Below are positions 20,437 through 28,977 of a stretch of 64,000 nt of DNA, one piece after another (the stretch's first letter is position 1; the number at the start of each line of letters is the position of its first letter). The notes beneath the pieces were generated by a model. The model worked only from the letters and a program-made list of their open reading frames with translations, did not search any database and was not told the DNA's origin. The stretch is from Gammaproteobacteria bacterium. GTDB taxonomy: Bacteria; Pseudomonadota; Gammaproteobacteria; Pseudomonadales; Pseudohongiellaceae. The position numbers and the translations under genes were made by a program. The stretch lies in contig JAURLP010000029.1 in NCBI GenBank assembly GCA_030831165.1, forward strand, positions 1 to 64,000, given 5' to 3'.

Positions 20437-21399
20437 TTAATTACCTTCTTCTATGGGGGCAGTTAATCGAGAATTCCCAAATAACAAGGCAAGAGCTCCC
20501 AACAAAAAATCAAACATTAAGGTAATCAAACGATGCAGGACAGAAATTAAAATCGCCACATCAATACTCATCTGGGTGCTCAAAATTGCAACAATTACAC
20601 CCTCTCGCACACCCAGCCCTGCTGGGGTAAAAAAAGCCAAAAATCCACTCAAATAGGAAATCACGGTTATCCAGATAAGAGCATATATGCTCCAGCCATT
20701 GGCGACATCAAAAGCCCCCATTAACAGATACAAAGTCAACGCTGAAATCACCCACATCAGCGCCATTAACGAAAAGACCACTTTATAACTTTGTCTAAAG
20801 CCAGTATGCATGAGTGTGACAGGCGGCTTTTTTAGCAGTTTAAAAGCGCTATTAACGACCAGTTCATCAAAACGAGCAATGAGGAGAATGGAAAACAGCC
20901 CAAGAACTAGCAACAGTAAGGCCAGCGTGTGGCTATTCTTGTCAATTAGCCAGGACAACAAGGCTACCAAAACCCCACTATGCACCAGAGCCAACTGCTC
21001 TACTATTGTTGCCTGAACCACCACTTTGCCATCTCCTGCCATTTTGTAGAGCGCAGAACCACGGGCAAGCACTCCAAGTACTTTTCCGGGGGTGTACTTA
21101 CCGATTGAATTAATCCCAATCATAAGAGTTGCTTGCAAGAAACTAATTTGTGACAGCTCGTGTAATCGTAAATTGTATTGCCAGGCCCTGATAAAAACGA
21201 TTATTACCAAAGCCTGGGAAAAAATTGCTGCTGACAACCATTGATAGGAAAGCACGTCGAATAATTGGCGATCAATTTCCAGAGAAAAAGCCCAATCTAG
21301 TGCCAGAAGAACAGAAAACAATATAAAAACGTACAAGGCTGGCCAAATCACGACTTGTAGCCGTGATTTTTTTAAATGTGTATTTTTTAGTTCAACCAT
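20437..21399 (-). CDS. Flippase-like membrane protein (LPG-synthase TM domain)
   Basis: 320 aa with about eight membrane spans and no soluble domain. Its SIGKYTPGKVLGVLARG stretch (about 96-112) and the FFTPAGLGVREGVIVAIL stretch (about 256-273) are the marks of the transmembrane domain shared with lysylphosphatidylglycerol synthase. Stand-alone copies inside glycosyltransferase clusters are thought to move lipid-linked sugars or to assist lipid-linked glycosylation; this is inferred from context. It lies between the GT4 and the methyltransferase on the same strand. Confidence 0.85.
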   Translation of the reverse strand: MVELKNTHLKKSRLQVVIWPALYVFILFSVLLALDWAFSLEIDRQLFDVLSYQWLSAAIFSQALVIIVFIRAWQYNLRLHELSQISFLQATLMIGINSIGKYTPGKVLGVLARGSALYKMAGDGKVVVQATIVEQLALVHSGVLVALLSWLIDKNSHTLALLLLVLGLFSILLIARFDELVVNSAFKLLKKPPVTLMHTGFRQSYKVVFSLMALMWVISALTLYLLMGAFDVANGWSIYALIWITVISYLSGFLAFFTPAGLGVREGVIVAILSTQMSIDVAILISVLHRLITLMFDFLLGALALLFGNSRLTAPIEEGN

Positions 21400-21438
21400 T
21401 AATTTGTACCAGACAAGAATAATCAGATTGAAGCTTGT

Positions 21439-22143
21439 TCACGCTTGTTTTGGATTCAAGGAAGCGTAAATATAAAAATCAGCAAATGAGCCAGATCTGT
21501 CATCACCTTTATAGGGGTATTTATTTGGTATATAGCGCACCAACTCCCAGTTTCTAGCATGGCTTTCTATCCAGTCAGTAAATTTTCGATGCCTGATATG
21601 CTTACCCTGAATTTTTTGTTGCTCAGCCGTATTGGATGAGTAGATCACCACCAGTTTGGATGCTGAATCAAAAAGCTGCTTCATGTGATTTTCAAAAATT
21701 TCGTCTTCTACAAGGTGATAAATCACATCCAGAGACATATTCATGTCGCTTTGCTTTCCCTGATAGTCTTTTAATAGCAAAAATTCCTTTGTTGGATCAT
21801 TTGAAAACTGTTGCTCGCATAATGCGATAGCTTCGGGACTGACATCTACACCCTGATAAACTGGAAAATTCAACAGCGATAACTGATTACCATCTCCACA
21901 GCCAAATTCTTTTACAGAATTTACTTTATATTCCTCTACTAGGGTATTTAATACATCAGCTTTAAAGTCTGCGAGCAATCTATAGGAACCATCACCGGAG
22001 CTCCCCCCTTGTGCATATCTTTTTTTCCAATAATCATCTGACCCGGAAAAATTCCGGAATGGCTCAATAAACAAAAAATAAATTACTTTTGCCAATGAGC
22101 CTATAAGCGGAATTGATTTAATTTTTTGCTTGAAATTTGGCAT
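21439..22143 (-). CDS. SAM-dependent methyltransferase in the glycan cluster
   Basis: 234 aa, class I methyltransferase fold. SAM motif I is EFGCGDGNQ (about 81-89), then GVDVSPEAIALCEQ (motif II) and SLDVIYHLVED (about 137-147). The N-terminal RNFSGSDDYWKKRYAQGGSSGDGSY stretch is typical of methyltransferases found among sugar-transfer genes. The substrate may be a sugar or glycan end, which is an inference from position. It is 40 bp upstream of the flippase-like gene and 81 bp from the GT2. Confidence 0.85.
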   Translation of the reverse strand: MPNFKQKIKSIPLIGSLAKVIYFLFIEPFRNFSGSDDYWKKRYAQGGSSGDGSYRLLADFKADVLNTLVEEYKVNSVKEFGCGDGNQLSLLNFPVYQGVDVSPEAIALCEQQFSNDPTKEFLLLKDYQGKQSDMNMSLDVIYHLVEDEIFENHMKQLFDSASKLVVIYSSNTAEQQKIQGKHIRHRKFTDWIESHARNWELVRYIPNKYPYKGDDRSGSFADFYIYASLNPKQA

Positions 22144-22160
22144 GTTTGAAATAATTTAAA

Positions 22161-22196
22161 CGGACTAAATTGTTAGTGGTGACTAACACTAATCCG
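22161..22196. other. Hairpin between GT2 and methyltransferase genes
   Basis: An inner 6-bp stem (GTTAGT 22172-22177 with ACTAAC 22182-22187) sits within an outer CGGA/TCCG pair. On the minus strand a moderately T-rich stretch follows. It may weaken read-through from the GT2 to the methyltransferase. Confidence 0.35.
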
Positions 22197-22224
22197 TAAT
22201 TATTTTACTCCATAATAAAAATAG

Positions 22225-23088
22225 TTAGTCTTCCGAATCCTTATAAATCAGCATGGTTACTTGCTCTGAGACCAGCCCGATTAAAAAGATCAATATAGAT
22301 GTCATAAATAATACGGCACTCATATTGGTAAAGGTATGGAAATTAATGAAGGTGTACAAATAATAAAGCAACCCAACACAGAAAAACCCAAAGGAGATTG
22401 GCAAAAATATTTTTAATGGAGAATAAAGCGTGCCAATTTTAAAAATAATAATAAAAAAGCGAACGCCGTCCTTAAGCAGATTAATATGACTTTTGCCGAG
22501 ACGTTCCGCTGTTTCTATTCCTATGTATGTAATTGAGTATCCAGCTCTAAAAAATGCCATGGTGCTGGTAGTGGGATAAGAGAATCCATTTGGTAATAAA
22601 TATAAAAACTTTAAAAATTTTTCTCGTTTTACTGCGCGAAACCCTGATGTGAGGTCATGAATATCATGACCAGATATCCAACTAGATAACTTATTGTATA
22701 TATTATTAGCCAGTAACCGACCAGTACTAGCTTGAGATTCATTGCCTCTAGCGCCAACGACCATATCGAAACCTTCATCCATTTTCTCCAGCAAACGCTT
22801 CACATCAGAAGGTTTGTGCTGCCCATCACCATCCATAAAAACAATAATCTCTCCAGAAGCTGCCCTAGCGCCAGTTTTTATACTCGCACCATTACCTTTA
22901 CTATACTGATGCTTGATGATATCAACCTTGTTTTGCACACAGATGTTTTCAGTAGCATCGCTGGACCCATCACTGACTACAATTATTTCAACATTTGGAT
23001 ATAGTTGTCTTAACTCAGGCAACAATCCTGACAAATTATCTGCTTCATTTTTAGCAGGAATAACTATCGAAAAACTATGAAAGCTCAT
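22225..23088 (-). CDS. Family 2 glycosyltransferase, polyprenyl-phosphate type
   Basis: 287 aa. The cytoplasmic GT-A domain opens FSIVIPAKNEADNLSGL, with DGSSDATE (about 40-47) and the DGDGQH metal-binding motif (about 86-91). Two C-terminal membrane spans (about 225-247 and 255-280) match dolichol-phosphate-mannose synthase-like and GtrB-like enzymes, which load one sugar onto undecaprenyl phosphate. It is 9 bp downstream of the GT-C/TPR gene, so the pair probably works in sequence: this enzyme makes the lipid-linked donor and the GT-C protein uses it. The sugar is unknown. Confidence 0.92.
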   Translation of the reverse strand: MSFHSFSIVIPAKNEADNLSGLLPELRQLYPNVEIIVVSDGSSDATENICVQNKVDIIKHQYSKGNGASIKTGARAASGEIIVFMDGDGQHKPSDVKRLLEKMDEGFDMVVGARGNESQASTGRLLANNIYNKLSSWISGHDIHDLTSGFRAVKREKFLKFLYLLPNGFSYPTTSTMAFFRAGYSITYIGIETAERLGKSHINLLKDGVRFFIIIFKIGTLYSPLKIFLPISFGFFCVGLLYYLYTFINFHTFTNMSAVLFMTSILIFLIGLVSEQVTMLIYKDSED

Positions 23089-23097
23089 TGGATCACC

Positions 23098-25008
23098 TTA
23101 TCCATTATCTATTACCTGCATCTTTGCTTTCTGCTCCTCTAGCCGGCTCCGTAAAATTTCTATTCTCGCTGTTTCAATCCCAAAACTTTGTTCATTAATT
23201 TTTTCTAAACGCACAAGCTCTTGCTCAGCATCATCCAGTTTCTGCAAACGTAATTGAAAATCAACTAGTTCTATAAGCAGGGAAGGCAATTGAGTATATT
23301 CATAAGCTAGCCGATAATAACTGACTCCATCAATATAATTCCCCATAAATATATTTGTCTGAGCTCTGAATCGTTTCATATAACCCAACAAAAGCTGATT
23401 ATTGCTCACTGCATTTTGACTTTCTGCCACATTCAGCAGATCCAACATCTTATAAAGATCTAGTTCAGGGCACCCGGAAATACGCACCTTTCCCATTATT
23501 GCATCCAGCGTATTTAATTCGTAAGTCGCGATTATCGCATCCTCCGTTTTTGTGATAGTTTCATCCATGAGCTCCGTAATATTCTCACCAGTACCACATA
23601 AAAATAGAATTTTGTGTAATGAAAGCCCCAATATCTTCGGATTATATTGTTGAGCCAATTCCAAGTGATGTATTGCTTTATCCAGGTCACCCCTATCATA
23701 GCTATACTTGGCCACGCCCGCTTGTGCTCTCAGGGATTGAGGGTGATCAGTTATAGCTAACTCATAAAATATATCTTCAGATTTCCATTCTTGTACACGC
23801 GTGGAAGTTAAGAACGCCATCATCAGCAGTATCACAATGCTAAGATACTTAAATATGGGATATTTTTTAACGTTAAAAAGATAATACATTAGGGCCAAAA
23901 TAGGCCCCATAGAAGCCAGATAATTTCTGTGCTCAAAAATCAATTCAAGATTTAAAAAACTTGATTCAAGAATATGTGAAATAAGATACCAGGACAGTGC
24001 AAAAGACAGAACGGGCGCTTTTTTTCTTAAGTAAAATATCAAAAAGATACTTGTAATAAGTATTAAGATTAACGCGCTAGTCAACAAATCCAAGTGCCTG
24101 ACAGGCTCAAAATAATCATGAAACAAGGTCATGTCGGAGAGCTGCGGGAAAAAAATCAGTTTTGGATAAAAAACCACAACAATATGTAGCTGGGTTAACA
24201 ATCTTTCCAGCATCGTGAAATCACGAGAGGAATAGTTGGTAAAATCCGCAAAGTGAGTCAGCAAATAATAAAAACCCAATACAATGGGCAGTAAAACAAA
24301 AACACATAAAAATGTAATAATTCTTTTTTTGGCGATGTTATTTTCATAATTAAAGGAAAAAATTATCATTTCTATCGCAAAAATATAAAGTGGAATCAGC
24401 GCTCCATTTTCTTTGGATAATAACGATAAAATCAGGGCCGCTGGGAATAGCGCATATGCCAGAAGATAAAATTTGAGCTTATTCTTTGCTGCATTCTCTC
24501 TGGCCATAACATAGGCGAGCAGTGCGACAAGGATAAATAAGGTAGAAAGTTGTGCCATGCGTTGTACTGCGTAGAGCACAGTGCTTACCATTAAGGGGTG
24601 TAATAGCCAATAGCTGGCGGCAATACCAGCAACTATCAAAATTTGCTTTTCAGTAATTCTTAAAGGCAGAGCTGACAGTATTTTTAAAAGTAGCCAAAAT
24701 ATGAGCAAGCCATTAATCAAATGAATTGCCAAGTTGTGATATTTGAACCCCCAAGGTAATGGGCCATGCACAATACCAGTGATCATTAGACTAAACATGG
24801 AAACTGGTCGGCCTAAAACACCACTATTATTGTGTGTTACTGCATATAAAATTTCGACCCAGTCGAAGTTGTTAACATAGGCTCGTAGAATGTTATCTTG
24901 GTCATCAAGGATAAATGGACCAGCCAAACCAGTCCAATAAATAAAAGCCGTTACTATTAGTACTGCTAAAATAGCCAAAGCGATAATTATGTTAGCAGTT
25001 CTCGACAT
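23098..25008 (-). CDS. GT-C-type membrane glycosyltransferase with TPR tail
   Basis: 636 aa. About eleven membrane spans (8-28 to about 410) are followed by a soluble C-terminal half with TPR-like repeats (from about 430). The first outside loop carries FILDDQDN (33-40), like the acidic first-loop motif of GT-C enzymes that use polyprenyl-linked sugars. The layout, GT-C spans plus C-terminal TPRs, resembles eukaryotic TMTC O-mannosyltransferases and related bacterial proteins. It comes right after pilA and is followed by a donor-making GT2, so a role as pilin glycosyltransferase (like TfpW or TfpO in function) is proposed. Wzy polymerase or ligase roles cannot be excluded. Confidence 0.75.
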   Translation of the reverse strand: MSRTANIIIALAILAVLIVTAFIYWTGLAGPFILDDQDNILRAYVNNFDWVEILYAVTHNNSGVLGRPVSMFSLMITGIVHGPLPWGFKYHNLAIHLINGLLIFWLLLKILSALPLRITEKQILIVAGIAASYWLLHPLMVSTVLYAVQRMAQLSTLFILVALLAYVMARENAAKNKLKFYLLAYALFPAALILSLLSKENGALIPLYIFAIEMIIFSFNYENNIAKKRIITFLCVFVLLPIVLGFYYLLTHFADFTNYSSRDFTMLERLLTQLHIVVVFYPKLIFFPQLSDMTLFHDYFEPVRHLDLLTSALILILITSIFLIFYLRKKAPVLSFALSWYLISHILESSFLNLELIFEHRNYLASMGPILALMYYLFNVKKYPIFKYLSIVILLMMAFLTSTRVQEWKSEDIFYELAITDHPQSLRAQAGVAKYSYDRGDLDKAIHHLELAQQYNPKILGLSLHKILFLCGTGENITELMDETITKTEDAIIATYELNTLDAIMGKVRISGCPELDLYKMLDLLNVAESQNAVSNNQLLLGYMKRFRAQTNIFMGNYIDGVSYYRLAYEYTQLPSLLIELVDFQLRLQKLDDAEQELVRLEKINEQSFGIETARIEILRSRLEEQKAKMQVIDNG

Positions 25009-25054
25009 TTTTACGTGACTTATAATATTTTTTAATCTCTTTTAATCTTTTTGC

Positions 25055-25092
25055 AAAAAAAAACCAGCCTTCACAAAGCAAAGGCTGGTTTT
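25055..25092 (-). terminator. Terminator after pilA
   Basis: AAACCAGCCTT (25061-25071) and AAGGCTGGTTTT (25081-25092) form a strong stem with a 9-base loop. On the minus strand it is followed by a long U-tract (A-run at 25055-25063). It lies 50 bp past the pilA stop and before the GT-C gene, as expected for high pilin output with limited read-through. Confidence 0.9.
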
Positions 25093-25141
25093 ATTATACT
25101 TACCTATTTAGCCAACAGTTAAACTGATGACTAAAACTTGA

Positions 25142-25567
25142 TTAGCAGCTTGAAGGCAGGTACTGAGTACCAACAGTAGAACCGCAAGCCCAAGTCACAC
25201 CACTAGCAGTAGCAGTAGGACTCAAAGTCATAGTAACAGCTGAGCCTAATTGAGTTGCGCTTCCGACTACAACAATTGAAGTGCCGTTCCAAGTTACGCT
25301 AGATACCATACCTTGAGAGACATTAGATACTGCAAAAGTTGGCGCAGGCAGTGCATTTGTAGGTGATAACAGAATGGCCTCTGTAATTAGATTTTTCGCA
25401 GCACTGGCAGCCAATGGCAGCTCAGATGCACGTGCACGAATCGTATAATCTTGATATGCAGGTAAAGCAACCGCAGCCAAAATTCCGATAATCGCAATAA
25501 CGATCATTAATTCGATCAGTGTAAAACCTTTTTGATCTTTCTTTTTCATATTTTTGATGTTTTTCAT
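25142..25567 (-). CDS. pilA: Type IVa major pilin
   Basis: 141 aa prepilin. PilD cuts after Gly14 and the mature pilin starts [16 protein letters not shown], with the essential Glu5 (Glu19 of the precursor). The hydrophobic helix runs to about residue 36. Two C-terminal cysteines (C128 and C141) bound the usual disulfide loop, and the chain ends at C141 with no tail. The globular part is rich in Ser, Thr and Ala, which would suit O-glycosylation. The first ATG is supported by GGAGAAG six to seven bases upstream, giving a 14-residue leader; the ATG at codon 7 has no ribosome site. It is driven by a sigma-54 promoter (25671-25687). Confidence 0.96.
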   Translation of the reverse strand: MKNIKNMKKKDQKGFTLIELMIVIAIIGILAAVALPAYQDYTIRARASELPLAASAAKNLITEAILLSPTNALPAPTFAVSNVSQGMVSSVTWNGTSIVVVGSATQLGSAVTMTLSPTATASGVTWACGSTVGTQYLPSSC

Positions 25568-25670
25568 GTTACTTCTCCAGTTAAGCAGTTAAAAATCTTT
25601 TATTAAACTTCTGATAAAGATACTAAGATCACCAACTTTAGGCACAAATTTAATATCCATGTATAAATAT

Positions 25671-25687
25671 ATGCAAGGCATGTGCCA
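25671..25687 (-). promoter_or_regulatory. Sigma-54 promoter of pilA
   Basis: On the minus strand TGGCAC (25687-25682), five bases and TTGCAT (25676-25671) match the RpoN consensus TGGCACN5TTGCW exactly. The start site would be near 25660, about 95 nt before the pilA ATG. In Pseudomonas and relatives pilA is activated by PilR at such a promoter; no pilRS gene is in the window. Confidence 0.92.
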
Positions 25688-25761
25688 GATATTGAGAATA
25701 TTTACTTATTTAACCTATAAACCCCCTATTTCAGTGTTTGAGGGGATTCTTAACTCTATTT

Positions 25762-25779
25762 AGGTGAACTGGATCACCT
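25762..25779. promoter_or_regulatory. Palindrome upstream of the pilA promoter
   Basis: AGGTGA, six bases, TCACCT lies about 75 bp upstream of the -24 box of pilA, where enhancer-binding activators of sigma-54 promoters often bind. It could be a PilR site; the sequence alone does not prove it. Confidence 0.45.
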
Positions 25780-25837
25780 TTTAGCCGAACCAAAAATAAA
25801 TGAAAAAAAGTATATTCCTGTAAATAAGCTATAGTTA

Positions 25838-25856
25838 AGTGACAATATTTGTCACT
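25838..25856. promoter_or_regulatory. Second palindrome in the pilA-pilB gap
   Basis: AGTGACAA, TAT, TTGTCACT is a perfect 8-bp inverted repeat, about 95 bp before the pilB start and 150 bp upstream of the pilA promoter. The regulator is unknown. The rest of the 25568-25951 gap holds no gene; a weak CCCCT/AGGGG stem lies at 25723-25745. Confidence 0.45.
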
Positions 25857-25951
25857 ATTCTTCAATTTTGTCTTTTTTAAAATATTATTAATTAAATTTT
25901 CCCATTAATTTTTAGAAAGAAAAGCTCAATAGTTAAAGTAAAACATCAGGA

Positions 25952-27674
25952 ATGGATTCTGCAACAAAAATAAAAGGCTTAGCAAAAAGTCTAGTTGCGA
26001 CTAAACTAATTTCGCAGCAATAAATGATTGATGCTTTTGATAAGGCTCTTAAGCAAAATACGCCTATAACCCACTACCTCACAAAAAATAAAATACTGGA
26101 AAGTTCATCTATAGCTGATACCGCTTCCCGCCAATTTGGCCTGCCAAGAATTGATCTTGACGCTATAGATCCATTGAGTCTGGCAGAGGCTACAAAATTA
26201 GTTAGCAGCCAACTCATCAGGAAGCATCACATGCTCTCGCTCATTAAAAAAGGTCATCTTGTGAGCCTGGCGGTTGCGGATCCTTCTGATGACAATGCAA
26301 TCAATGAAATCAAATTTAATACTGATACAAACATAGATCTTATCATTGCTTAAGCTAACAAACTTCAACGATTAATAAGTGAACTGCTGGATACTAAAAA
26401 TAGTCACAAAGAAGATAGCATTCAATTTGAGGATCCTGAAAATCCGAACCTCGAACTAATGGATATTGAAATAATTGAAGAAACAATTGAAGAAGACCCT
26501 ACAAAAGGTGTTGATGAACCTCCAATCGTTAAATTCGTCAATAACGTTTTATTAAGCGCTATAAAGCAGGGGGCATCAGATATACATATTGAACCTTATG
26601 AAAAAATTTATAGAGTCCGTTTTCGGCTGGATGGAGTCCTGAAGGAGATTTCACGTCCGCCTATCAATATAGCCAGGCGAATATGTTCACGCCTGAAAAT
26701 TATGGCAAAACTGGATATTTCTGAGCGCCGCCTGCCTCAAGATGGTCGAATAAAGATGCTTTTATCCAGAAACAAGGCCCTAGATTTCAGAATTAATACA
26801 CTTCCCACACTATGGGGCGAAAAGATTGTCATGAGAATTTTAGACCCGAGTATTGCCATGCTTGGCATTGACGCACTGGGCTATGAAGATGATCAAAAGC
26901 AATTATTCCTCAACGCCTTATATCAACCTCAAGGGCTTATTCTGGTAACAGGCCCCGCCCCACCGGCAGCGGTAAAACTGCCTCTCTTTATACCGGTTTA
27001 AATATTCTTAATACTGCAGATAAAAACATTTCTACGGCTGAAGACCCGGTAGAGATAAATTTGGAGGGTTTCAATCAGGTTACTATTAATCCGCGAATCG
27101 GTCTCGACTTTACCGGAGCCTTGAAGGCCTTTCTAAGGCAGGACCCTGATGTGATTATGATTGGAGAAATCAGAGATATCGAAACGGCCGAAGTCGCAAT
27201 TAAAGCTTCACAAACCGGACATATGGTACTTTCAACCTTACACACCAACAGTGCCACAGAAACATTGGGCCATTTGATGAATATGGGTATTCCTTCTTAC
27301 AATCTGGTAACGTCTGTTACGCTAATCATTGCCCAACGCCTGGCCAGGAGGCTCTGTAACCATTGTAAAAACACTATTAAGCCCCCCCCGGAATACTCTT
27401 GCAAGAAGGTTTTACTGAAAATCAATTAGAGGATATGGAGTTGTTTGGCCCAGTTGGTTGTGATAAATGTAATGGTGGGTACAAAGGCAGAATCGGTATT
27501 TATGAAGTAGTACCCATAACCGATAGTATTTCACATATTATAATGGATAATGGAAATACTATTGAGCTAGCAGACATGGCTAGGCAACAGGGCTTCAATG
27601 ACCTTAGAGCTTCAGCTTTGATGAAGGTCTCATTAGGCTTAACCAGCCTTGCTGAAATAAATCGAATCACGTAA
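25952..27674 (+). pseudogene. pilB: Broken pilB, type IV pilus extension ATPase
   Basis: PilB is the hexameric cytoplasmic ATPase that drives pilus extension. Pieced together, the whole protein is recognisable: GLAKSLVATKLISQQ opening, N-terminal domain, ASDIHIEPYE, RLPQDGRI, Walker [13 protein letters not shown] (Walker B), [11 protein letters not shown] (His box) and CNHC...CDKC zinc site. Four lesions stop translation: in-frame TAA at 26021-26023 and 26351-26353, a tandem GCCCC duplication (26952-26961) that shifts frame inside the Walker A codons, and loss of one C in the C8 run at 27382-27389. Removing five bases restores GPTGSGKT. The restart ATG directly after the first TAA cannot rescue the other lesions. 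Sequencing error could explain the C-rich changes but hardly all four. Confidence 0.93.
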
Positions 27675-27727
27675 ATTCTGCTAAAATAACGACGTTTAAT
27701 CTTGAAATTTAAAAGGTAGGTAAGAAG

Positions 27728-28957
27728 ATGGCAACTCAGGGTGCTGCAGCGGTTAAACAAGCTACATATGTCTGGCAGGGCAAAGACTCCAGAGGTAAAG
27801 TGACCAGAGGAGAAATTCCTGGTGCAAGTATCGCTTTAGTTAAGGCCCAATTGCGCAAACAGGGTATTAATGCCACCAAGGTTAAGAAAAAAGGTAAAGA
27901 TTTATTTGCTAAATCTAAGCCAAAAATTAAACCTATGGACATAGCCATTTTTACACGGCAATTGGCAACCATGATGAAGGCCGGCATTCCGCTGGTACAA
28001 TCTTTTGAAATCGTCGGAGGTGGCCTGGAAAATGCCTCTATGCGAGAAGTTGTTTTTGCTATCCGTGACGATGTTGCTTCCGGAAACAATTTTGCAGACT
28101 CTATTCGTAAATTTCCACGTTTATTCGATGATCTTTTCTGCAACCTGGTAGAAGCTGGTGAACAATCAGGTGCTCTGGAGTCAATGCTTGAAAGCCTGGC
28201 AACCTATAAGGAAAAATCCGAAGCATTGAAAGCAAAAATCAAAAAAGCCATGAACTACCCCATCACCGTTGTCGCGGTTGCTCTTATCGTGACCGCAATT
28301 CTATTAATAAAGGTGGTTCCTCAGTTTGCAGAAACTTTTTCAAGTTTTGGTGCTGAATTACCCGTTTTCACTCAATTTGTTATGCGCATTTCGGACTTCG
28401 CGATAGCTTGGTGGCTATATATTCTTGTTGGTATAGGCATTGGTGTCTATATTTTCAAAGAAGCCAAGATTCGCTCAAAAGCGTTCGCGAATTCACTAGA
28501 ACGACTGGCTTTAAAGGCGCCGGTTTTCGGAGATATTGTTAAAAGTTCTGCCCTGGCACGATTTACGCGAACACTGGCGACGACCTTCGCCTCTGGGGTC
28601 CCTCTTGTAGAAGCGCTGGATTCTGTATCAGGTGCAACTGGCAACATCGTTTATAAAAATGCAACCCTAAGTATCCGAGACGATGTCACAACAGGTATAC
28701 AGCTAACTCAGGCAATCAAATCAACCAATGTCTTCCCTATCATGGTTATTCAAATGGTATCTATAGGTGAAGAGTCTGGCGCCCTGGATTCTATGCTTGA
28801 TAAGTGCGCCACTTTTTATGAGGCTGAAGTAGATAATGCCGTAGATGGCTTAACCGCTATGATGGAGCCTTTAATTATGGCAGTACTTGGTGTACTTGTC
28901 GGTGGTTTAATGATTGCCATGTACATGCCAATATTCCAGATTGGCTCTGTTGTTTAG
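27728..28957 (+). CDS. pilC: Type IV pilus inner-membrane platform protein PilC
   Basis: 409 aa, full length and intact. PilC is the membrane platform that the PilB and PilT motors act on. An N-terminal stretch (YVWQGKDSRGKVTRGEI) is followed by two repeated GspF domains (about 75-200 and 280-400), each with the FTRQLATMMKAGIPLVQ-like and EAGEQSGALESML-like signatures, and three membrane spans (about 175-198, 222-245, 377-399). An AGGTAGGTAAG ribosome site precedes the ATG. It follows the broken pilB by 53 bp, so it depends on the same upstream transcription or on an internal promoter not seen here. Confidence 0.97.
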   Translation: MATQGAAAVKQATYVWQGKDSRGKVTRGEIPGASIALVKAQLRKQGINATKVKKKGKDLFAKSKPKIKPMDIAIFTRQLATMMKAGIPLVQSFEIVGGGLENASMREVVFAIRDDVASGNNFADSIRKFPRLFDDLFCNLVEAGEQSGALESMLESLATYKEKSEALKAKIKKAMNYPITVVAVALIVTAILLIKVVPQFAETFSSFGAELPVFTQFVMRISDFAIAWWLYILVGIGIGVYIFKEAKIRSKAFANSLERLALKAPVFGDIVKSSALARFTRTLATTFASGVPLVEALDSVSGATGNIVYKNATLSIRDDVTTGIQLTQAIKSTNVFPIMVIQMVSIGEESGALDSMLDKCATFYEAEVDNAVDGLTAMMEPLIMAVLGVLVGGLMIAMYMPIFQIGSVV

Positions 28958-28977
28958 CAGCATAAATAATAAACTTC

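Noticed and set aside
25952-27674. Programmed frameshifting or split-gene organisation of pilB
   Set aside because: Two stop codons plus two separate shifts of different size are needed; no slippery site with a downstream structure explains them together. Decay is simpler.
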